A program made the position numbers and the translations under genes. A stretch of 18,426 bases of DNA from Fonsecaea monophora (Eukaryota; Ascomycota; Eurotiomycetes; Chaetothyriales; Herpotrichiellaceae): assembly GCF_001642475.1 (NCBI RefSeq), contig NW_019174139.1:1-18426 (forward strand). Reading direction: 5' to 3'. Positions within the stretch are counted from its first letter, which is position 1. Each line of letters begins with the position of its first letter. The notes beneath the pieces are model-generated. The model saw only the letters and a program-made list of their open reading frames with translations, was not told the origin of the DNA and made no database searches. Below are positions 8,485-16,843 of this stretch, one piece after another.

Positions 8485-8883
8485 ATGACATTTCAACTGT
8501 CTCCATTCCCCGTCGTGGCCATTGCCGCTACCCGACAAGCCCTATACCCCGAGTTCTAATTTCTAGTGTCCGATTGCCTCTTTTGGAACGGAGTCTTTTC
8601 GTCCGCATCCTATTTGGAACAGTGCTTGCTGAGTACCAAAGATGAACTCTCTTCAGAACCTCAATTTGACTACAGGCCATGGAATGACGCGCCCACACGG
8701 TTCAAGCCTCGAACATGGATGTCTCCCTAACTCGGAATGCCGTCATTTCATGCCCTTTACGGCATCGACGGGAGGGTGCAGCTCATTGTGGGCCGTGTCG
8801 CCAGCGCCCACAAGTATTCCAGCTCCGACCTTGGGCTCACCTGGGACAGCACGATCAGTAGTGATGACAAGAGCAGGAAATGA
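8485..8883 (+). pseudogene. Possible decayed reading frame with two in-frame stops and an Asp-box-like motif
   Basis: One frame starting at the ATG at 8485 runs for 132 codons to TGA 8881-8883, with only two internal stops (TAA at 8557-8559 and 8728-8730). The translation is protein-like, for example FDYRPWNDAPTRFKPRTWM just before the second stop and ALYGIDGRVQLIVGRVASA after it. Near the end it has SSDLGLTW, matching the SxDxGxTW Asp-box found in BNR/sialidase-type propeller proteins. I do not recognise a whole family. The first stop lies in sequence resembling a 3' splice site (TTTCTAG), so an intron there is possible. It could be a gene relic, an exon of an unrecognised gene, or chance. 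Confidence 0.3.
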
Positions 8884-8906
8884 GGATGATCATTGAGGGG
8901 AGTCGC

Positions 8907-8914
8907 ATTTAAAC
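8907..8914 (+). promoter_or_regulatory. AT-rich TATA-like element of the GH5-like gene
   Basis: The word ATTTAAAC about 85 nt before the ATG at 8996 is the only TATA-like element near this gene start. Assigned by position and composition only. Confidence 0.3.
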
Positions 8915-8995
8915 AAGTTAAAATTGAAGGTGACCCCGAGGGACTGCCTTCTTCCTTCACCGACTACGGAAAAGACCTCCCACGACGACTTAACC

Positions 8996-10233
8996 ATGAC
9001 CAGCTTCATGTCTCTGAGCTTGCTCGTTCTGGCCTCTTTGTTCGCTTTCTGCACATCCCAGCCAAGCCCATCTAATGGCAACTACGACATGTTTTGGGGA
9101 ACTTCAAGTTACTATGCCCATGGTCAGTGAAGTCAAGAGAAGACACATGCCGTGACTAATTGATTCAGGGCTTGACGAAGCTACTCGGAACGCTTGGCTT
9201 GATGGACTCCAGCGGGACGGAGCACGCATCATCAGGATATGGATCAATGGCATCTCACCAGGAACTTATAAAGGCACGAACATCACGGTAACCATTCCCA
9301 ACCTCGAAGAGACCGTGGGTATCTTCAACGACACCGTTCTTGATGCGATTGATGATCTCTTCATGGAAGGCCACCGTCGTGGTATCAAATTTATCGTCTC
9401 TGTACATGATGGCAACGCATTTGGGCAGAATTCTTGTGACGCCTATTGTACCGAATTTGGAGGGTTTGGTCCTGCCTCTGGGACGCCGATAACTCTCGGA
9501 AACTCGTTCTATACAGATCCCACAGCAGTGGCCGCCTTTGACAGCCGAATCGCCCACATCATGAATTATCAGTCCCCCAATTTTGGAAAGCCCTGGGCAC
9601 AGCTCACGGAGGCAATCGCTGCGTTTGACATTGAAAACGAGCCAATGATCCAGGCTATCACGCAGCTTGACACCGTTGGTCCAGCATGGTTTTGTGATCG
9701 AGCGAGGCAATTCAAAAAGTACATCGGCTCCGCTGCCATTGCTGTATCGACCGGAGGTGCTGGTGGTAGTGGAAATATATACCAGAACTGGAACTGGAGA
9801 CCGTGGCTGTTTACCTGTCCTGAAATCGACTGGATCGCTCTCCACGGATACGACGGCGACTGGACTCAGTGGGTGCCAAATGCTACCGCCCTCGCTGCCC
9901 AATACAACAAAAAACTATTTGTAGAAGAATGGGGAGTGGTTGCCTCTGCGCGAGCAAACAATCTTGCCTGGAATTTCGAGAAATTTGTGGAACTCGGTCT
10001 CAGCTGGGTATACTGGGAGCTGGTTCCAGGCCCGATCAAAAGCTGCTTTTGTGGTTCTGATCGCAGCAATGCCGTGTTTGAGGTCAGCCCAACAACATCA
10101 TATATCAGACAGCTTGACTGACGACAACCAGGTGCAGCTTGATGGCCCAGACTATGCCGGCTTTCAAGCTATTGCAAACCGCACATTAACAGCAAAGTCT
10201 GCATATGACTTCTCGGCTTATCTGGCTTTGTAA
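8996..10233 (+). CDS. Secreted GH5-like (clan A) glycoside hydrolase, mannanase/endoglucanase type
   Basis: Exons 8996-9122, 9169-10082 and 10132-10233; introns of 46 and 49 nt, both GT-AG; 380 residues. The ATG at 8996 (context TTAACCATGAC) begins a signal peptide: hydrophobic core about 6-18, cleavage probably near residue 20-22. The barrel opens with MFWGTSSYYAHG, then RIIRIWI. The acid/base Glu is in FDIENEP (E200), an aromatic/His strand is WIALHGYDGDW (about 264-274), and the nucleophile Glu is in FVEEWG (E296). SWVYWELVPG follows. This order fits GH5-type hydrolases, closest in look to fungal endo-beta-mannanase-like enzymes. The substrate is not certain and it could be another clan A family. 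If the last intron is retained, translation stops at 10119-10121 after about 360 residues. The spliced form adds a protein-like tail of 33 residues. It is followed by the sugar transporter on the same strand. Confidence 0.88.
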
Positions 10234-10944
10234 CATGCGAGGAGGAAAACAGGCCGCAATGTACATCAAGCACCCTGTGGTCTTACTGCCGCATATGCAT
10301 GAGTAGGAGCCCGACAACTCCAACTTTGAGTTTCTAGAGTGAGAAGACTAGCCGCCAGGTGGATTCCGCGATGAGGTAGCTGAACATCCCTGTCATTATC
10401 AGCACACAATGGGTCAATGAACGCCAGAGAGCTTCACGCCACAAATAGTTTCAGTCTGTCACATGGCCTCGACGCTAGCATCAGTCAGCTCCTATTCTAC
10501 TCATGGTCGTGTACGACTAACTCTCCTTGTTCATTCGCATCCCTGCTCACACCGACACACAGCAAGGCCACTCAGACTCGACGAATAACGTAAGGGGCAG
10601 CACGCAGACCATATCCGCTGCTCATGCAACCTCACACTCTTCATCATGCCAGAGATGGCTAAGCGAGCGTCATACCCCGTCGCATGCGACCAAGGATCAC
10701 CGTCGTCCCATGGGGTGAAGCGACTTCCCCTCACAAAAATCGCTGGAGATCAGGCTACGCTTTTCCTATTGAGCAGCGGAGGAATGAACACTCCGTGCCC
10801 AATATGGTAATTGATCTCCACTCATGGTATGCCTCTGTGGTCAATGGTCCTGCTCTTCGGTCAGGGAGCATATAAGTCGGCAGATCTTCTGACTCCCAGA
10901 GCTATGTCTCGAGGCCATCACATCTCTCCTGCTCGTCTTTCATT
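10234..10944. promoter_or_regulatory. Upstream region of the MFS transporter gene
   Basis: No gene seen in 711 nt. A TATA-like word TATAAG at 10871-10876 lies about 70 nt before the ATG at 10945, a plausible core promoter. The left part is the 3' flank of the GH5-like gene. Confidence 0.4.
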
Positions 10945-12884
10945 ATGGCAGCACTCAGTGTCAGTATGCTCCCCTCCTAATTCGTTCTCTAGAAACTGAC
11001 GAGTAATTCAGGAAAAGGAGGTAGCCCATCAGCTGGAAGATTCAAGGGCCACCGCGACAGATGAGGAAATCAGCGCTGCTAATGCAGACTTTGCTGCTGC
11101 TTTGAGTCATAATGCTCCCAGTCCATGGGGACGTGGACACATTGCCCTTTATGGCTGCTGCCTTATCGTGTATCTTTGTTCCACGATGAATGGTTAGTAA
11201 AACACACTCTTGATCGGGGGTGTGGAGCGAGCTGATGAGATTCAAGGATACGATGGCTCTCTCATGGGCAGCATCAATGCTTTACCAAACTACCTTCACT
11301 ACTACAACGTGTCCGAAAATGAACAGGCGGGCACTGGGATCGTCTTTGCAATCTTCCAGGTCGGGCAAATGACAGGTGCACTGTTCGTCTGGTTGGCCGA
11401 CTGGAAAGGCAGAAAGGTGCCAATATTCCTCGGCTGTGCTGGCGTGATTGTCGGGACGATCGTCACTGCCACAGCTAAGACGAGTAAATTAATCGTTGTC
11501 GCCTGCTATACCGACTGATGCTGACATTCTCAGTGGCTGTTTTCATCGGCGGTCGCTTCCTGCTCTCGTTCTTCTGCACCTGGGCTACAACTGCAGCACC
11601 CATGTACATCGTCGAGATTGCCCCCCCTCTGGTAAGGATGGTCCCTTCTACGAAAGACGAGCCAATTGACCCTATAAACTAGTATCGTGGTACTGTATCC
11701 GGACTTTATAACACACTTTGGTATATGGGTTCCATCATCGCGACCTTTGGTGAGCCATTCCGCACGAAAGACTGACCGGATCTCTCACACTCTTGCAGCT
11801 GTCTACGGGACTCATCTTCATTTCACTTCGAATCTTGACTGGCGTCTACCGCTGTGGCTCCAACTGCTCTGCCCAGGCATTGTTTGTCTTACTGTGTGGC
11901 TTCTTCCAGAATCTCCTCGTTTCTTGGTTGCCACCGACCGCCTTGAAGAAGCTCGGGATTTCATTGTGAAATACCATGCAAATGGAGATGCGGCGCACCC
12001 CATTGTCAACCTCGAACTCAACGAAATCCGGCACAATTTGCGTGATGTTCCATTGGCGTCGTGGAGCAACTTCTTTGATCTTCGGATTCTCGTCAAGTCC
12101 CGCTCGAGACGATACCGAAGCATGCTGAATCTTGCCTGGAGTTGGTTTGGCCAGTTCTCTGGAAACAAGTGGGTGTCATGTTAGAGTCTTGCCAGCATCT
12201 ACTGACCGTGCTAGCGTGATATCTTACTATCTGCCCCTGCTCCTCACCAACGTTGGGGTTACAGACACCAATACTGTCCTCTTGCTCAACGCAGTGTACG
12301 CCTTGACGGGTTGGATCGCTGCTGCTGCTGGAGCTCGCTTCCATGATGTGTTTGGCCGGCGTAAAATGATGCTCGGCTCGACGTTTGGCATGATCATCTG
12401 CCTATCCATCACGGCCGGGACTGCGGCAGGATATGTCAATACTGGATCTAAAAGCTCATCTGATGCGAGCATCGCCTTTATCTACGTCTTTGGTGTGGTT
12501 TTCGCATTCGCTTATACCAGCATGCAGCCTATCTACCCTGCTGAAGTCATGTCGAACGAAATGCGAGCCAAAGGCATGTGGCTCTTCCAGTTTACCGCTG
12601 GCCTCGCCTCATTCGTCAACACGTTCGCCGCCCCCGTCGCCCTGAAGAACATCAAGTATTGGTTTTACGTCTTCTTTGTGTTCTGGGACTGCTTCGAGTT
12701 CCTGTTCATCTATTTCTTCTTTGTCGAAACCAAAGGCCGGACTCTTGAAGAACTTGATGAGGTCTTTGAAGCGAAGAATCCGAGGAAAGCAAGTACGAGA
12801 AAGATTGTGGTAAGGAGGCGGGAGCTCGTCGACAAGGACGACGTCCACGATGTTCAGGTCTCCAAAGAGGATCATCTCGCCTAA
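10945..12884 (+). CDS. MFS sugar-porter (HXT/lactose-cellobiose permease-like) transporter
   Basis: Seven exons: 10945-10959, 11012-11192, 11247-11483, 11534-11631, 11683-11749, 11799-12168 and 12215-12884. Introns are 46-54 nt, all GT-AG, and give one 545-residue frame. The tiny first exon encodes only MAALS and is the least certain part. Sugar-porter motifs are in order: NGYDGSLMG in TM1, ADWKGRK in loop 2-3 (116-122), PLYRGTVSG before TM5 (176-184), PESPRFL (236-242) at the start of the central loop, GRRK in loop 8-9 (370-373), PAEVMSNEMRAKGM (431-444), and ETKGRTLEELDEVFE (494-508) after TM12. Twelve hydrophobic segments are expected, with both termini cytosolic. Likely a plasma-membrane sugar/proton symporter; disaccharide uptake would suit its position after a secreted glycosidase (inference). 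A charged C-terminal tail of about 35 residues follows. Confidence 0.93.
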
Positions 12885-13535
12885 GTCGTCGCGTTGGTCG
12901 GAGTGGAACTGGACGTTCAAGCATTGGACTGAATGCAGCTGGCCGGAAAAGAAACATTGAAGTGAATGAGGCAATTTGCAGAATGGTAGAAGGACTCTGG
13001 CATTTGGGAGCAAGAGTGCTAATCTCGCCCGGGATGTAGTCATTGGATACGGCTCAACGACCTTCAGACCTGAATCTACTTTTGCATTCTATCCCTCTGA
13101 CCTCTTTATGTGGATCGTTGATAGGGATGGATTGTAGATGTGTCTATACCAGCGTGTAGCCCAAGTTGAGACCTTGCCTTCTTCGAGCTACGTCCCTCAA
13201 GTCCACCCTTCGAATCACGACTAGCAGAACCTGTCCATGGTGGTCTTGTTGTTGTATGTTTTTGTGTTTTCCACGCCAGGCTCCCATCAGGTTGACCTGG
13301 TCTAGATTATACAGACAGGACCTGTGGGATACATGATATTGGATCCGCAGCAACTGTGCGGGATGATGCGTCCTTCTTCGGTTCAAATTCATCCTCCAGC
13401 GAGCTCAAGCTGATTGCCAATGTTATTCTCGTCGATCAAAAAGTGCCGGACCCCTTTACTACCTCTCACGGACTGGTCATGCACTTCCATATTACCCGTA
13501 ATGAACCATATTCACACCAACATCTTTCCGCAACC
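12885..13535. other. Intergenic between convergent 3' ends
   Basis: 3' flanks of the MFS gene (plus) and the isopenicillin-N-synthase-like gene (minus). Open frames here are mainly antisense extensions of the two genes. No motif, RNA gene or clear repeat seen. Confidence 0.45.
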
Positions 13536-14654
13536 TCACGCATAACTCGGCACCTCGACATTCTTCACCACGACCTTGTTGTCCTTGTTGTTGGCGTAAT
13601 TGGCATCAATGCTCGCGAAGCGGATCTTGACCCATTCCACGGCACTCACGCCTTGCGGAGGCATGGCCCTGTTGTTGTTGCCCTGGATCTTGTCTCTCTC
13701 TCGCTCCAGAAGTGGACTCTTGACCGGCTCTAGGAGGGTGTCATCGTCCGGGTTTGCAAAGTAAATGACGCCGTAGCGCGGGACGTGTCGCTGGTCCTCC
13801 GGGGGCAGGACGACGCGGTGAATCGAGCTCTCGAGGTAGCCGCCGGTGAGAAAGGAGAGCGTGTCGGCGACGTTGACGGTGATGCTGCCCCGGAGCGGCT
13901 TGACCCATTTCCACTCGGTCTCGCCGTAGGGCCGGACCTGCAGCGCCGCGACGGGCTGGCGCATCAGCAGCGTCAGCGACCCAAAGTCCGTGTGCCCGTA
14001 GACGTTGTGCTCGACGTTGTGTCTCTCCATGGTCGCCAGCTCCGCCTCGGTCCGCGGGTGGTAGAGCATGTACCGCAGGTGACACTGCGACTTTGCGTCG
14101 TAGTTGTGCAGCTTCCACAGGGCCTCCTCGTCGTCGAGTTCCATGATGATCGCACACAATATCAGCAGCCGCCGGAGGACGTACGTGGCCATGTGTCTCT
14201 GGAACTTTTCCGCGCGCGCCGCTTCCCGCAGGAGAGGCGCCGGGCGCGGCAGATGTCTATACGCGTCGCACCACTTTGGATCGTCGTACAGCTCGAGGTT
14301 GTCGACCAAGCCGTGCTGCTGCTTGCGGCTCCCTCGGGGCTTCCACCCAAAGAACCCCAGGCCGTCCTTGCCCACGCGGCATTTCTGTTTCTCTTCCTCG
14401 GGCTGGTCGAAGATGGCCTTGGCCAGGGCGAACTGCGCATTCACCTCCTCCTCCGAGAGGCCGAAGTTGGTCACGTAGAAAAAGCCCACCGTCGAGATGG
14501 CGTGCTTGAGTTGGGACGCGAGTGCCTGTTTCCCGCCCGGCGCGTCGAAGCGCGAGAGGTCGATGGTGATCAGGTCGGCCCAGTCCAGGTCGGCTTGCGT
14601 CTCGGGGATGTCCTGGTAGCGGGTGTAGTCGACGTTGACGTCGAGAGATCCCAT
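13536..14654 (-). CDS. Isopenicillin-N-synthase-like Fe(II)/2-oxoglutarate oxygenase
   Basis: A 372-residue intronless protein with the plan of fungal DIOX_N plus 2OG-FeII_Oxy enzymes. The N-terminal domain includes the conserved TVGFFYVTNFGL (55-66). The double-stranded beta-helix core has iron ligands H221 and D223 in GHTDFGSLTLL and H279 in SIHRVV. The co-substrate Arg is R293, in RYG rather than the more usual RxS. A C-terminal helix/tail follows to 372. Expected to hydroxylate, desaturate or cyclise a small molecule in the cytosol using 2-oxoglutarate and O2. The ATG at 14654 begins MGSLDV, and no earlier in-frame start fits. It is divergent from the PhyH gene at 15438, sharing a 783-nt upstream region. 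The third codon positions are very GC-rich, producing long antisense open frames that are not genes. Confidence 0.94.
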   Translation of the reverse strand: MGSLDVNVDYTRYQDIPETQADLDWADLITIDLSRFDAPGGKQALASQLKHAISTVGFFYVTNFGLSEEEVNAQFALAKAIFDQPEEEKQKCRVGKDGLGFFGWKPRGSRKQQHGLVDNLELYDDPKWCDAYRHLPRPAPLLREAARAEKFQRHMATYVLRRLLILCAIIMELDDEEALWKLHNYDAKSQCHLRYMLYHPRTEAELATMERHNVEHNVYGHTDFGSLTLLMRQPVAALQVRPYGETEWKWVKPLRGSITVNVADTLSFLTGGYLESSIHRVVLPPEDQRHVPRYGVIYFANPDDDTLLEPVKSPLLERERDKIQGNNNRAMPPQGVSAVEWVKIRFASIDANYANNKDNKVVVKNVEVPSYA

Positions 14655-15437
14655 TTTCTCCCTTTTTTTTTGTGTTTCAGTTGGCTAGAGGGGTATAGTT
14701 GTGAAAGGAGGAGGTCAACAAAGATATTCTATACAAGCTTGGACAAGAGCATATAACCAGGTATCCTAGCCTGTCAGAAACACCATCATTACACCATCAC
14801 ATGCCTTATGCCTTGATAACCTTCTGATATTTGTGGGACGTCCTTGCAGTAGGTTTGGAATGCGGAGAGAGACGCACAGAGAGTGACCGAGGGTATCCGG
14901 CTATCCCAATGGCACGATAACAAACAGTTCATCATGGTGGGTAGTCTTGGGCAGGAGAGTTTGGAACTATGTACTTTGTACCTTTCTAGATATACGCGTT
15001 ATCTTCATTGGCTTGACGGCAACTAAGTGTTGGATTTGTTTGTATAGGCGAAGCTCAAAGTCTATCATAGATTCCTATACAGGCCACAGAGTATAGACTT
15101 GGCTCAAAGATTTCTAGCCCGGCGCCGTCTGAACCACGAAGAATAAAATGCAACCTAACTTCGAACACGCAAGACACGCACGTATTCAACAAGTTCAATT
15201 GACTTTACCAGAAAACTCCACCCCTCCTCAAACCGCTATGATGGCCATCTTCGATCAGGCCCATTGCCTAGGATAATGGAGGAAGACCGGGCAGGGATCG
15301 TCCGTCTCCACAAATCTCCCTCTTCCAGTTATCCGAGGACCATCACACAGGGTCTGGACCTCTACAAATGCAACGCAGACAACTACTGACAAGACTCCCT
15401 TGTGCCCAGAATACCCAATAGACCCTCAATACACACC
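14655..15437. promoter_or_regulatory. Divergent upstream region between the IPNS-like and first PhyH genes
   Basis: 783 nt with no supportable gene. It should hold the promoters of both divergent dioxygenases. On the minus strand AT-rich TATA-like words lie around 14725-14752 (TATAG and TTATAT), roughly 75-100 nt upstream of the ATG at 14654. A bidirectional arrangement would allow co-regulation (inference). Confidence 0.4.
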
Positions 15438-16277
15438 ATGGGCGACGCCGGAGATCTATCTTCCCGCGAGGAAATCTGCAAAGCCGCCCGAGAACATCTC
15501 CGCGCTGAAGGCTGGGCTGTCATCCCGGATGTCCTGGACAAAGAAACAACGACAAACGTGCTCGACAGGCTATGGAAGGCCAAAGAGGCGGGTGAGCGTC
15601 GTGGGGACGCCACATACATTCCTCGCCTGGACCCCAACGAGGCCAATGTTCGCGTCTTCTATCTTCTCGAGCTGGACCAGATCTTCCGAGACCTCATCGT
15701 CCACCCGGTCGCCCTCGACATGGTGAAATCCGTCTTGGGGGACAACTTCCTCATCTCTAATTTCACGGCGAATATCGCTCGACCGGGCAGCCAGTCCATG
15801 GCGCTCCACAGCGATCAGAGCATCGTGGTTCCCGAGCCGTGGAAGGAAGTCTGGTCACTCAACGTTATTTGGTGTCTCACCGACGTCTACGGCGACAACG
15901 GTGCGACGCTATATATCCCCGGGTCGAACAAGTACGAGTCAAGACAGGACATTCCCGCAGAAGCCGATAAACTACTCCGACCCTTCGAGGCGAAAGCGGG
16001 CAGTATCATTCTGATGGACGGCCGTGTCTGGCACACCTCGGGCGCCAACATCACAAAGGATCAAGACCGCGCGTTGATGTTTGGATATTACACCAAGCCA
16101 TTCCTTCGGCAGCAGGTCAACTGGACGGCCAAGCTGCCTCGTGAATTGCAAGAGACTCTGAGCGACGAGATGAAGGAGTGGTTGGGTCTGGGATTTAATG
16201 CCAATATTGCCAGGACGGGGAATACTTCGTACAATTATCTCAGTAGGCAGTTTCCAAAGGGAGAAGCGCGAGCTTAG
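15438..16277 (+). CDS. PhyH-family Fe(II)/2-oxoglutarate dioxygenase, short form
   Basis: A 279-residue intronless protein of the phytanoyl-CoA dioxygenase family, which in fungi includes tailoring enzymes such as the verruculogen and meroterpenoid dioxygenases. Seen: TANIARPG (110-117), iron ligands in LHSDQS (H124, D126), GATLYIPGSNK (155-165), the distal His in VWHTSGAN (H199), and the 2-oxoglutarate Arg in DRALMFGYY (R211). The start is the ATG at 15438 in strong context (CACACCATGG). The open frame reaches back to 15402 only by a non-ATG codon. It shares unusual segments with the next gene (TANIARPG, HxDQ, WH..GAN, and FLRQQ versus WMRQQ), so the two are paralogues or close relatives. 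Near its C-terminus NANIARTGN echoes its own earlier motif. Substrate unknown. Confidence 0.93.
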   Translation: MGDAGDLSSREEICKAAREHLRAEGWAVIPDVLDKETTTNVLDRLWKAKEAGERRGDATYIPRLDPNEANVRVFYLLELDQIFRDLIVHPVALDMVKSVLGDNFLISNFTANIARPGSQSMALHSDQSIVVPEPWKEVWSLNVIWCLTDVYGDNGATLYIPGSNKYESRQDIPAEADKLLRPFEAKAGSIILMDGRVWHTSGANITKDQDRALMFGYYTKPFLRQQVNWTAKLPRELQETLSDEMKEWLGLGFNANIARTGNTSYNYLSRQFPKGEARA

Positions 16278-16843
16278 TTCGAATAGCAGGGACTACATCA
16301 ATGCCATGTCTGTCACAGCATCACGAGATCTATTTCATATACATTGGATGCCACTGTTCACAATCACTATGTCTCTCGTGCTGCACGGCGTGATGATTAC
16401 CCGATACTCAATACCGAGTACACATCATCCGTCGTACTCGCCACCCATGGCGGGCCTTGGTTTCCACTTTCCCATTCTTGCCCGTCCTCGGTTCTTTGAT
16501 ACTGTGTACCAAAGCGGAGCCCGGATCCAGAAGTCAGACCATGGTCCAATAAACACATGGCCTGGTGACTACGAAATCCCCGAGGCTTACCTGATAAGGA
16601 TTGTTCTGGGGAGTAGGAGGGGTATTCGGGAGTATGAAACAGTAGGTCGAAAGGCTGAATGAGCCTTGTGTGTGCGTGTCGGAGAGAGAATAGAGGGAAA
16701 GATCTGACTGTTTCCAACTCCCTGCTGATCGAGACGCGGGTCCGTATTAAATAAAAGACAGGAGCATCTCTTCTTGCTTCCTCCGATCCTTCGCCTCCCA
16801 CTTAGATTCCTCCCTCAATCTATTCCGCTCTGTCAGTTTCACA
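16278..16843 (+). promoter_or_regulatory. Spacer and upstream region of the second PhyH gene
   Basis: 566 nt without a supportable gene. A TATA-like AT-rich word TATTAAATAAAA at 16745-16756 lies about 90 nt before the ATG at 16844, followed by a pyrimidine-rich leader. Open frames here are short and lack motifs. Confidence 0.45.

Noticed and set aside
13785..14756. A 323-codon plus-strand frame opposite the IPNS-like gene
   Set aside because: An antisense artefact of the strong GC bias at third codon positions in the real minus-strand gene; composition is Val/Leu/Arg-rich without motifs.
15402..15437. Upstream extension of the first PhyH gene to 15402
   Set aside because: It begins with GTG, not ATG; the ATG at 15438 has a strong context and the next residues lead directly into the domain.
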